13,869 nucleotides of DNA from Bacteroidales bacterium (GCA_024689525.1 JAILDI010000020.1:1-13869), one strand, 5' to 3'. Counted from the first letter of the stretch, positions 1 to 5,983 are shown. Program-made: numbers and translations. The notes: generated from the letters alone by a model not told the origin.

Positions 1-237
1 GAGACTATCCTGTTGGAACCCGGGCGCTACTTCATCGCTTTCCAGATTGTGGGATATGATGAGCAGGCCCTACAGGCATTTCTTGCCAAACAGGAAGAAC
101 AGAGGGAGTTTTGGGAAATGAGCATGGACTTCAATATTTACTTGAAGAGCAGCTACCTCCGGGAAGTCGCCCTGGGTGAAATGAAGCATCTTCCCGTCAA
201 CATCGGTGTCGCCATAAAAGGATTGGAGTATCAGTGA
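1..237 (+). CDS. C-terminal part of an unidentified protein (5' end outside window)
   Basis: The reading frame is open from the first base and ends with TGA at 235-237, so this is the last 78 residues of a longer protein. The TTG at 13 is an in-frame internal codon and no convincing start is visible. The fragment is soluble-looking, with mixed charge, a glutamine/glutamate-rich helix in the middle (around QEEQREFWE) and no membrane segment or cysteine motif. I do not recognise the family. It is followed by 180 bases without a clear terminator before the next gene, which has its own promoter, so it is probably not co-transcribed with that gene. Confidence 0.6.
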   Translation, partial: ETILLEPGRYFIAFQIVGYDEQALQAFLAKQEEQREFWEMSMDFNIYLKSSYLREVALGEMKHLPVNIGVAIKGLEYQ

Positions 238-358
238 AAATAAAAAAATGATCGGAGAATGTCGCGTTATTCTGCTGGGATTATCTCTTTTACTAAATTG
301 GCAGCACAATAAAGCAGTGATTTAATTGTTCACAGCCTCTTAGTATTTGCAAAGTTTA

Positions 359-389
359 TTTGTCATTGTGAAAAATATACTTATCTTTG
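359..389 (+). promoter_or_regulatory. Bacteroidota-type promoter for the membrane protein/XRE pair
   Basis: A TTTG box at 359-362 and a TATCTTTG element at 382-389 are separated by 19 bases. This matches the known Bacteroides -33/-7 consensus (TTTG, 19-21 bases, TAnnTTTG) exactly. Transcription would start near 394-397, about 20-25 bases before the ATG at 418. The rest of the gap 238-417 holds nothing else I can support. Confidence 0.75.
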
Positions 390-417
390 CAACAAGAAAA
401 CTTAACAAGCGTTTAAC

Positions 418-855
418 ATGAATCACAAAAGTATCCTTATGCCGCATACCTGCCAGAAGATTGGCTGGTGCTTCTTGATTATCTTCGTTATCCTGGAGCT
501 CGCAAAAGCGCTATTCGTACACAACATTGATGTGGCCTGGTATTTCGCAAAGGCATCTCACGTCACCTTTATCATTTCTATCTTCCTCATTTGCCTGTCG
601 AAGGAGAAGGTGGAAGATGAAATGATTTCCGGCTTTCGTCTGAAGTCCATCGGTGTTGCGGCTTATGTCTTTTTTGTCCTTTTCCTGATTCTGAGTTTGT
701 TCCTGGAACTGAGACTCGCAACCCTTTTTCCGAGCATCCCGGAAAATCTTGAACTCTACATGAGCGAAGCCTTCTTGATTTTCCTTCCGCTTCTCCTCTT
801 TATCCTGTACTACGGGCTGTTCAAGTGGATGCTCTGGAAATCAAAAAAGCAGTAG
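418..855 (+). CDS. Four-helix inner-membrane protein paired with an XRE regulator
   Basis: This is a 145-residue protein with four strongly hydrophobic segments, at roughly residues 16-33, 41-60, 76-97 and 114-137. A charged loop SKEKVEDE (61-68) joins helices 2 and 3, and the C terminus is basic (WKSKKQ). No catalytic motif is visible. Small four-helix proteins with an EKVEDE-type loop, encoded directly before a tiny XRE-family HTH gene, recur in Bacteroidota; the arrangement resembles the DUF2975/XRE pairs of other phyla. The function is not known to me. The ATG at 418 lies about 20-25 bases after the expected transcription start of the promoter at 359-389. The next start codon is 5 bases past the stop, so the two genes are probably co-transcribed. 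By inference the membrane protein may control or be controlled by the small regulator. Confidence 0.85.
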   Translation: MNHKSILMPHTCQKIGWCFLIIFVILELAKALFVHNIDVAWYFAKASHVTFIISIFLICLSKEKVEDEMISGFRLKSIGVAAYVFFVLFLILSLFLELRLATLFPSIPENLELYMSEAFLIFLPLLLFILYYGLFKWMLWKSKKQ

Positions 856-860
856 GCGCT

Positions 861-1061
861 ATGAAAAACACAGTAAGAGTAGAGAGAGCCATCAAAGACA
901 TCACCCAGCAGCAGCTGGCCGATGCCATTGGCGTGAGCCGCAATACCATCAATTCCATCGAGTCAGGGAAGTATGTGCCTTCAACGGTTCTGGCGCTCAA
1001 AATAGCCCGATATTTTGATAAACCTACAGACTCAATCTTTCAATTGGAAGAGGATGATTGA
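861..1061 (+). CDS. Small XRE/Cro-CI-family transcriptional regulator
   Basis: This 66-residue protein is almost entirely one Cro/CI helix-turn-helix. QQQLADAIGVSRNTINSIESG (about 13-33) gives both helices of the motif, followed by KYVPS and ALKIARYF, as in the short YozG-like regulators. It would bind DNA as a dimer and often represses its own operon. I chose ATG 861 because related proteins start within a few residues of the HTH. An in-frame ATG at 825 would add 12 residues encoded inside the upstream gene and is less likely. The gene follows the membrane-protein stop by 5 bases and is followed by a strong terminator hairpin. Confidence 0.9.
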   Translation: MKNTVRVERAIKDITQQQLADAIGVSRNTINSIESGKYVPSTVLALKIARYFDKPTDSIFQLEEDD

Positions 1062-1067
1062 ATGGTT

Positions 1068-1088
1068 CGTTGTGCAAACGTTGTGCAA
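1068..1088. repeat. Tandem 10-base direct repeat after the XRE gene
   Basis: CGTTGTGCAA occurs at 1068-1077 and again at 1079-1088, a period of 11 bases (one helical turn). It lies between the regulator stop and the terminator. It could be a same-face protein binding site or a duplication scar. No function can be assigned. Confidence 0.5.
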
Positions 1089-1097
1089 TGTATATGA

Positions 1098-1131
1098 AAA
1101 ACCCCATTAGAATGCGCTCTAATGGGGTTTT
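1098..1131 (+). terminator. Strong intrinsic terminator, possibly bidirectional
   Basis: There is a perfect 14-base inverted repeat, AAAACCCCATTAGA at 1098-1111 and its complement at 1118-1131, around a 6-base loop (ATGCGC). The arm ends in TTTT on the plus strand and likewise on the minus strand, so it could stop transcription both ways. It ends the membrane protein/XRE unit. Confidence 0.85.
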
Positions 1132-1143
1132 GAAGTGACTCCA

Positions 1144-1199
1144 ACAGATGGCGCGACGCTATCTGTCAGATTTGTATTGAATTACATATTGTTTGTAAT
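1144..1199. repeat. Two further small hairpins in the intergenic gap
   Basis: ACAGATGGCG (1144-1153) pairs with CGCTATCTGT (1157-1166) over 10 bases, with one G-U pair and a 3-base loop on the plus strand. ATTACA (1181-1186) pairs with TGTAAT (1194-1199). Neither has a T-run, so they are not simple terminators. They lie between two stronger hairpins. Confidence 0.45.
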
Positions 1200-1220
1200 C
1201 ACGATGAATGATCTGTTTCG

Positions 1221-1265
1221 ATAGCGGGCGAAAAAAGCTATTTTTTGACGCTTTTCGCCCGCTAT
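1221..1265 (-). terminator. Terminator-like inverted repeat at the end of the minus-strand operon
   Basis: ATAGCGGGCGAAAA (1221-1234) and its exact complement (1252-1265) form a GC-rich 14-base stem around a 17-base loop. It lies 19 bases beyond the GyrI-like stop on the minus strand, where a terminator is expected. On the minus strand the T-run is in the distal arm rather than after it, so the hairpin may instead protect the 3' end or act on both strands. Confidence 0.55.
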
Positions 1266-1284
1266 TCAGCAAGGGTGAATCTTT

Positions 1285-1639
1285 TCATGATGCCGTTTGC
1301 ACCGGCACCTGGATGATGGTGAGCCACTTATCGGCGTCCTCTTGATTCCAGATGCCGTCGATGTAAACGGCGCGCGGAGCATCGGCAATCTTGTAGCCCT
1401 CTTTCTCCAGATAGGCAAAGAGTTCGACGTAATTGTCGTACAGTTTATCATACGAGCCGAAGACCTTCAGGCAGGCAGCCAGCGGCACGGCCGGGTTCCG
1501 GGCATTCGCAGCCTAGACGAGCCATTTCCGGACCAATCACCTCATAGCAGAGGCGACCGAGGTCCTCGAATGAAGGAATGACAGTACGATGGCTGGCTAC
1601 GGTGATGGCCGGAAGCGATTCAAAGTAAACTTTTTCCAT
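1285..1639 (-). pseudogene. GyrI-like small-molecule-binding domain protein, broken by an internal deletion and frame change
   Basis: Two overlapping minus-strand frames carry the two ends of one GyrI-like (AraC effector-binding) domain. From ATG 1639 one frame reads MEKVYFESLPAITVAS... to a CPEPG turn and then runs into noise, stopping at 1448. The other frame resumes at about 1500 with PAVPLAACLKVFGSYDKL, continues through AVYIDGIWN and ends WLTIIQVPVQTAS at 1285, with the IQVPV ending typical of the family. The second frame has a TAG at 1513-1515, so it cannot start on its own with the missing part. The 355-base span is 3n+1. Intact family members are usually about 150 residues with a central strand region between CPEPG and the PAV segment; here only about 117 codons remain. 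This fits an out-of-frame internal deletion rather than one extra base. The gene starts 10 bases after the M28 peptidase stop, as last gene of the operon. An assembly error is possible. Confidence 0.75.
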
Positions 1640-1649
1640 TTTGGGCAAT

Positions 1650-2903
1650 TTACCTGTCTTCAATAAAGCCGGTGACCAATTTAAAGACGGGTTCATAGCT
1701 GTCCCAGCGGACAGTCTTGCTATTGTCGGCCGGGGTGTGATAATACGGGAAGGCACTTCCCTCCTCGTTTTCCAGGAAGATGCAGGGAACCCCGCGGACG
1801 GCAAAGGGATAGTGGTCGCTGTTAGCGGCCAGATTCCCCCGGTTGAGCGCCTCAAAAAGGTGCTGCTTCCGGTTAACCTTCTCGAACCTGGGGTACTGGC
1901 CCATACCGGCATCGCTTACCTCACAATACAGGACCGGATTGTCGTCTCCAATCATATCAATATTGAAAAGGTACTTGATCTGACTCAGCGGCACAAGGGG
2001 ATGCTCTGCAAAGTAGGTAGAGCCCCTCAGGTTGGCATCCTCTCCGGAAAAAGCCACGAAATACATGTCGAATTCGGGCCGATTCTTTGCATAGTGCTCC
2101 GCCAACGTGACAACTGTTGCCGTACCTGAAGCGTTGTCATTGGCTCCGGGATAGTAAACTTTTCGGCCCAGATTGCCCAGATGGTCATAATGGGCCGTAA
2201 AGACGTAACAGGAGTCGTGTCTGCGTCCCTCCACTTTGGCAATCACGTTAAAGAGTTCATAATCGTCAAGAAACTCATTCTCGACGTTTACCTTTACGCT
2301 CTTCACGTTCTCTATGGCTTCCGGCGTTACCCAGATGATGGGCTTGTCCACCACTTTCTCCCCATATGCCTTGAAGAACTTGATGGGAGCCGCCCAGGTG
2401 AACAGAAGGCCGGCGTTGGGGCACTCTCCTGCTTTCTGAAGCTTGGAAAACACTTCGCGATGCTTGTAGGTGAACCAGAAATCGCAGCACACCAGGCAGC
2501 CTGCGTTCTCCGGTTTTGCCAAATCGGCCAGCAGTGCATTCCCGTCGAAATTTAGCGTATCTACATGATACACAGTGAATTCTCCCTTGACGCCAGGCGA
2601 ATACTCCCGCATGGAGAAATCCACCCCCGCGCGGAGTTTTTTCCCATCGGCCCACATTTCCATGGCGCCGGGGAAAGTGTTGATATCGATGGTAAAGGGC
2701 TGTAGCGTCACTTCATTCACCCCGGCTTTCCGGAATTCCTTTTCCAGATATTTTCCAGCCTTGTTGGCACCGCCGCGGGCATATCCGCGCCCCTGGTATC
2801 TGGAACTGCTGAGCTCTTTGACTACCCGCTTGAAATGCGGCAGATCCTGCGCATTCAGTTCAAGGGCGGCCAAAGAAAAAAGGATAATAAGTAGTTTCTT
2901 CAT
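1650..2903 (-). CDS. Secreted M28-family zinc metallopeptidase (aminopeptidase-like)
   Basis: This is a 417-residue protein with a signal peptide (MKKLLIILFSLAALELNAQ) directing it to the periplasm or beyond. An N-terminal region of about 210 residues (with a partial PA-like insert) precedes the M28 catalytic domain. The expected two-zinc ligands can be read in order: H238 in TAHYDHLG, D256 in GANDNASG, the E288-D289 pair in SGEDA, D316 in NIDMIGD and H389 in YYHTPAD. E288 would be the catalytic base. The second residue of the pair is Asp where many family members have Glu; Asp can also bind zinc. It probably cleaves N-terminal residues from peptides; the substrate is unknown. It is third in the operon, starting 3 bases past the previous stop. 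The length is normal and the frame intact. Confidence 0.92.
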   Translation of the reverse strand: MKKLLIILFSLAALELNAQDLPHFKRVVKELSSSRYQGRGYARGGANKAGKYLEKEFRKAGVNEVTLQPFTIDINTFPGAMEMWADGKKLRAGVDFSMREYSPGVKGEFTVYHVDTLNFDGNALLADLAKPENAGCLVCCDFWFTYKHREVFSKLQKAGECPNAGLLFTWAAPIKFFKAYGEKVVDKPIIWVTPEAIENVKSVKVNVENEFLDDYELFNVIAKVEGRRHDSCYVFTAHYDHLGNLGRKVYYPGANDNASGTATVVTLAEHYAKNRPEFDMYFVAFSGEDANLRGSTYFAEHPLVPLSQIKYLFNIDMIGDDNPVLYCEVSDAGMGQYPRFEKVNRKQHLFEALNRGNLAANSDHYPFAVRGVPCIFLENEEGSAFPYYHTPADNSKTVRWDSYEPVFKLVTGFIEDR

Positions 2904-2906
2904 ACG

Positions 2907-3632
2907 TTATTCAATCACAAAACTGCGCGGGTAGAAATCACTGTAGAAACGGCCGTCGGTGGCAGTGAATTTGAGGACACAATAGTTGGGGTCGGTGACG
3001 CCGCCGGGGTAATACTGCTCGTCGCCGTCGCGCCAGATTCTCTCTTTCGAGGCGGCGTCCATCAGCACCTCCATTGTACCACGCAGCATCATACCCTTGA
3101 AGCCCTCGGCGTCACAGAAGTAGATACTGGCTTTTGGGTTGGCTTTGTAGTGGGCAACGCGCAGGGAAAAGGTGTTGGTGGTAAAGTAGAAAACTTTGAC
3201 ACCCTCGCGTACACGGGGTGAGAGCATGGCCTTTGAGCAGGGGTAGCCTTCATCATCCACGGAAGAAATGAAGGCAATCGGGAGCGTATCGGCCATTTTA
3301 CCGATGAGTTCCTTCACGCCGGCCAGGGCAGGATTCTCCGGCATGGAATCCGTAAGTGTCAGCTCCTTGCGCCAACGCTTCAGGTGGGGGAAATACATCT
3401 TCATCTGGCCGATGTATTCTTCCTTCGTGATGGGCTTCGGCAGCCCTTTGTTCACCTCGTCCACAAACTGGGCGCAATGCTCTATCATTTCTTCCATCGT
3501 GCACTCCTGCAGGAATTTACCATCCTTGTAGCAGTACATGCAGTAATCTTCATTCTTGCTTCCATCGGCATTCGTGCCGAGGACTTCCTGGGTGAGCGGC
3601 ATCCCGCAGCTTTGACAATACTTCTGTTCCAT
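2907..3632 (-). CDS. Zinc-ribbon protein fused to a pyridoxamine 5'-phosphate oxidase-like FMN-binding domain
   Basis: The 241-residue product has two parts. Residues 1-90 are a small zinc-ribbon module: CxxC at 6-9 (CQSCG) and CxxC at 31-34 (CMYC), then a helical tail ending FPHLKRWRK. Such modules often exist as stand-alone proteins of about 85 residues. Residues about 105-241 form a split-barrel flavin-binding domain of the PNPOx-like / general stress protein 26 type, with ISSVDDEGYPCSKAM as the first strand pair, VFYFTTNTFSLRVAHYKANP as the usual FMN-contact region and LRGTMEVL as a later strand. It is probably a cytoplasmic flavin-dependent reductase or a heme/F420-type binder; the substrate is unknown. 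True vitamin B6 synthesis is unlikely. It starts 9 bases after the GNAT stop and ends 3 bases before the M28 start, in one operon. Confidence 0.88.
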   Translation of the reverse strand: MEQKYCQSCGMPLTQEVLGTNADGSKNEDYCMYCYKDGKFLQECTMEEMIEHCAQFVDEVNKGLPKPITKEEYIGQMKMYFPHLKRWRKELTLTDSMPENPALAGVKELIGKMADTLPIAFISSVDDEGYPCSKAMLSPRVREGVKVFYFTTNTFSLRVAHYKANPKASIYFCDAEGFKGMMLRGTMEVLMDAASKERIWRDGDEQYYPGGVTDPNYCVLKFTATDGRFYSDFYPRSFVIE

Positions 3633-3641
3633 ATCTTTTTA

Positions 3642-4043
3642 CTATCGTTTAATTTCCAATCTCAGAACCCTCATAGGCTTGTCGGAACCAGCAAGGGATT
3701 CATCTATGCAAGTTTCGCCCGTAGGAATGAAGCCGCATTTCTCCATAACACGGCCGCTGGCGGAATTGTCGATGAAACGGCTGCTGATAGGACCGAAGGT
3801 CCAGAAAGGCTTGCATGTGCCGTCGGGCAGCACTAATTCGGCCTTGGAGAACATCACGTGGCCGATCAGGCGGCATTCTTTCTCCATCACGAAATCCAGT
3901 TCCGGGATAAAGTCCGGATTGCTCCGGTACTGGTTCAGCACATAGTGCTCCGTACAGCCGGGCCGATATACGTTCCAAAATGCCTCGCGGGTGAGGTTCT
4001 CTACCTCGCGGTAATCGGCAAGGGTTTCCAGTTGGATATTCAT
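3642..4043 (-). CDS. Chimeric GNAT-like acetyltransferase lacking the acetyl-CoA motif
   Basis: The 133-residue product starts like YhbS-type N-acetyltransferases: residues 1-87 include LTREAFWNVYRPGC, NPDFIPELDFVME, IGHVMFSKAEL, LPDG and TFGPIS. In that family GPIS is followed by the acetyl-CoA-binding loop (R/Q-x-x-G-x-G/A) and about 100 more residues. Here, from residue 88, the text instead reads as the end of a RimJ/RimL-type acetyltransferase: FIDNSASGRVMEKCGFIPTGE, then MRVLRLEIKR. No R/Q-x-x-G-x-G/A motif is present, so acetyl transfer is doubtful. The frame is open throughout. The junction falls near 3780. It looks like an in-frame fusion of two acetyltransferase genes. It is the first gene of the four-gene operon, with -7 elements at 4049-4056 and 4143-4150. 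Confidence 0.7.
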   Translation of the reverse strand: MNIQLETLADYREVENLTREAFWNVYRPGCTEHYVLNQYRSNPDFIPELDFVMEKECRLIGHVMFSKAELVLPDGTCKPFWTFGPISSRFIDNSASGRVMEKCGFIPTGETCIDESLAGSDKPMRVLRLEIKR

Positions 4044-4048
4044 ACTTA

Positions 4049-4056
4049 CAAAAATA
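4049..4056 (-). promoter_or_regulatory. -7 element just before the GNAT gene
   Basis: Read on the minus strand this is TATTTTTG, a full match to TAnnTTTG, with only 5 bases between it and the ATG at 4043. No TTTG box stands at the right distance upstream. If used, the transcript would be leaderless or nearly so. Confidence 0.45.
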
Positions 4057-4142
4057 CGAACTTTTTACATGCTGTAGCGGACGGAGAGTTTTATATTCTG
4101 CGTGTTCATCGGGTCTCGCATTTGTCCATAATTATTCGCCTA

Positions 4143-4150
4143 CAAAGTTA
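4143..4150 (-). promoter_or_regulatory. Alternative -7 element for the GNAT/PNPOx/M28/GyrI operon
   Basis: The minus strand reads TAACTTTG, a full match to TAnnTTTG, about 100 bases before the ATG at 4043, which would give a leader of some 90 bases. No clear -33 box is visible. It and the element at 4049 are alternatives or a tandem pair. Confidence 0.4.
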
Positions 4151-4224
4151 GTGTATCTTTCGTTCCGAAATAAGAATTGATATAGACAATGATGTGGACA
4201 ATTGAGGATTATTCTTGAAAACCG

Positions 4225-4256
4225 ATTGGACATTCCGGCTCCAATGTTTACTTTTG
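4225..4256 (+). promoter_or_regulatory. Promoter for the TetR-LuxR regulator and downstream genes
   Basis: ATTG at 4225-4228 (TTG core at 4226) and TACTTTTG at 4249-4256 are 20 bases apart, a good fit to the Bacteroides -33/-7 promoter. Transcription would start near 4261-4263, about 20 bases before the ATG at 4283. The same 240-base gap serves the divergent minus-strand operon. A TetR-type protein usually controls such a divergent region. GACAAT appears twice (4185-4190 and 4197-4202), 12 bases apart. Confidence 0.65.
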
Positions 4257-4282
4257 TAATGAACTGAAACGGAACATCGATT

Positions 4283-5233
4283 ATGGCAAGACCGGTTACT
4301 GTCACAAAAGAAAGAATCCTTTCCGCGTCCCTGGATTTGGTGCGCTCCGGAGGTCCCTCCGTCCTTACGGTCAGGAGCCTCTGCGCCCGACTTGGCTGCG
4401 GCGCCAATGCTATCTTCTCTTCTTTCGGATCCATTCAAGGAGTCAGGGACGCTGTCCGGGAGGAAGCGCGGAAACTGTATCGGAAACGGGTGGGTGATGG
4501 CTTTACGCTTAATCCCCCTTTCAAAGGATTTGGCATGGCCTTTATCTGGTTTGCTGTGGACGAGCCGTATCTATTCTCCATGATTATGGAATCACAGTCG
4601 CAGCCCGCTTCCTACAAGGATTACATTGATTCCCACGTCGGTTTCAAGGCGGAGAGCCTTTCAGCGATAGCGGACACATTCGGCCTGCATGGCGAAGATG
4701 CGGAAACGCTGTTTTATCAACTCATTCTGGTGGCAATGGGCCTTGCATCAACCTGTACCGGCGGGAAAAGTCCGCTCACCATCCCGCAAGCCAGCGAAAT
4801 CCTCGGCAAAAATGTCAGGGCTTTCCTGATGGTCATCCGCGCCGGAAACGATGAGCGGGAGAGATTCGTCCCGAAAGCCGGCGAAGGTCCTGACGGCGAA
4901 GTCGATACCTATGTACTGATGCGTACGCTTATGGGACAGAATCACCTGCTGCAGGAACTCCGTACCCATCCCCGCTATATTTTGGATGAAGAATGGGCCG
5001 AATTGGAACGGATGCTCCGAAATTCATGCGACCTTACGCCCGAATCTCTCCGGGAAGCGCACCCCGACCTGACAAGGGGCGATATCCGCACCTATATCCT
5101 CTCGCACCTGCAATTCTCCGTATCCGAGCAGGCCATCCTGCTGGGGATCTCCCCCGCCTCCGTCACGAAAGCGCGTCAGCGGCTCAAAGCAAGGTATTGT
5201 TCTGGGCATAAAGAAATGAGGAAAAACCATTAA
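4283..5233 (+). CDS. Two-HTH regulator: TetR family repressor fused to a LuxR-like C-terminal module
   Basis: The 316-residue protein begins with a TetR N-terminal HTH (about 8-66: KERILSASLDLV, LTVRSLCARLGCGANAIFSSF, then ARKLY). A TetR-type ligand/dimer domain follows (about 75-190: PFKGFGMAFIWFAVDEPYLFSMIM). TetR proteins normally end near residue 190-200. Here about 110 further residues resemble the C-terminal end of Bacteroidota sensor/TPR regulators: a helical region (210-250, with DEEWAELERML), then LREAHPDLTRGDIRTYILS and a second HTH with SEQAILLGISPASVTKARQRL (281-301). That end normally reads LT..elr.....l..keIA..L.IS..sV...R.RL. Both parts are in one unbroken frame. It is probably a cytoplasmic ligand-responsive regulator that contacts DNA through one or both HTHs. 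It heads a plus-strand unit with the AlkZ-related and thioesterase genes, 12 bases before the former. Confidence 0.85.
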   Translation: MARPVTVTKERILSASLDLVRSGGPSVLTVRSLCARLGCGANAIFSSFGSIQGVRDAVREEARKLYRKRVGDGFTLNPPFKGFGMAFIWFAVDEPYLFSMIMESQSQPASYKDYIDSHVGFKAESLSAIADTFGLHGEDAETLFYQLILVAMGLASTCTGGKSPLTIPQASEILGKNVRAFLMVIRAGNDERERFVPKAGEGPDGEVDTYVLMRTLMGQNHLLQELRTHPRYILDEEWAELERMLRNSCDLTPESLREAHPDLTRGDIRTYILSHLQFSVSEQAILLGISPASVTKARQRLKARYCSGHKEMRKNH

Positions 5234-5238
5234 CTTTG
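5231..5238 (+). promoter_or_regulatory. Internal -7 element before the AlkZ-related gene
   Basis: TAACTTTG overlaps the end of the TetR-LuxR gene and sits 7 bases before the ATG at 5246. It matches TAnnTTTG fully, but no -33 box is seen at 19-21 bases. It could give a separate, nearly leaderless transcript in addition to read-through from 4225-4256. Confidence 0.4.
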
Positions 5239-5245
5239 TATCCCC

Positions 5246-5947
5246 ATGCCCATCAACCGCACACAAGGAGAAGTCCGCAGCCCGGCCGTCAAGGACCAGG
5301 AGGGCATGCTCCATCTGATCAAAAAGTATCGGCTTATACCATTTTTCGTCAATCCGGTCCCCGGCTATTCCATCGAAGAGCATACGCCCAGCGATCTTTG
5401 GTTCACGGAGGAGAATCTGGGCCCATGGGACTGGAAAATCGAATGCGTCCAGAGCGGGGACATCGCATACGGAAAGTTCCTATGCGGCGGCAAGGCCGCC
5501 TTCGCCACGGTCGACGTTTACCGGGAAATCATCAACTGGCGGCGTTCTCAGCCCAAGTACCGGCCTAATGCCGAGCAGCAGAAGGTCTTGGCGTACCTGG
5601 ATGAACACGGCAGCGTTTCCGTCCCGGAAGTTCGTGAACTGCTGGGGGTCAACAAGGCCCGTGCAGATGCCCTGCTGGCCAAGTTGCAGATGCAGGCTCG
5701 CCTCATTACCGGCGACATCGCGCGGGTATACCGCGGAGCGGACCTTCAATACAGCGGCTGGCAACGGAGCAGTTTCTGCACACCGGAGGCGTTGTTCGAG
5801 GAGATGGATTTCCCTTTCCCCGGCTACAAGCCCCGGACGCTCAAATCGTCATTGACACCCGCCGAATCCCTGGAATTCCTCAAGGAAACCATCCGGAATG
5901 CCTGCGGTGATGTCTCCGACAAAGTGCTCATGAAAATCCTGGGATGA
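5246..5947 (+). CDS. AlkZ-related winged-helix protein
   Basis: This is a 233-residue soluble protein without signal peptide. The N-terminal third carries the pattern that I associate with proteins annotated as AlkZ-related in Bacteroidota and Firmicutes: LIPFFVNPVPGYSIEEHTP (30-48), LW....LGPWDWK (51-64), then YGKFLCGGKAAFAT (75-88). A central winged-helix-like region follows (about 107-160: a VLAYLDEHGSVSVPEVRELL helix-turn-helix, then a LLAKLQMQARLITG wing). The C terminus (203-233) is a helical cap ending LMKILG. AlkZ proper is a DNA glycosylase for crosslinks; these shorter relatives lack a proven activity, so DNA repair is only a possibility. It is second in the plus-strand unit, 36 bases before the thioesterase gene. 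Confidence 0.75.
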   Translation: MPINRTQGEVRSPAVKDQEGMLHLIKKYRLIPFFVNPVPGYSIEEHTPSDLWFTEENLGPWDWKIECVQSGDIAYGKFLCGGKAAFATVDVYREIINWRRSQPKYRPNAEQQKVLAYLDEHGSVSVPEVRELLGVNKARADALLAKLQMQARLITGDIARVYRGADLQYSGWQRSSFCTPEALFEEMDFPFPGYKPRTLKSSLTPAESLEFLKETIRNACGDVSDKVLMKILG

Positions 5948-5983
5948 CAGGGTCGCCGAATCTAGTCAACACATTGAATTGTA

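Noticed and set aside
70..309. Minus-strand frame of 79 residues
   Set aside because: It is antisense to the gene fragment at 1-237, has no family features and no promoter.
825..860. Longer start for the XRE regulator
   Set aside because: The extra 12 codons overlap the membrane-protein gene, and related small XRE proteins start at the later ATG.
1062..1284. tRNA or riboswitch in the hairpin-rich gap
   Set aside because: No cloverleaf, no T-loop sequence and no known aptamer consensus could be found; only simple stems.
1641..2129. Long plus-strand frame within the M28 gene
   Set aside because: It is antisense to a gene with full catalytic motifs; it is a composition shadow.
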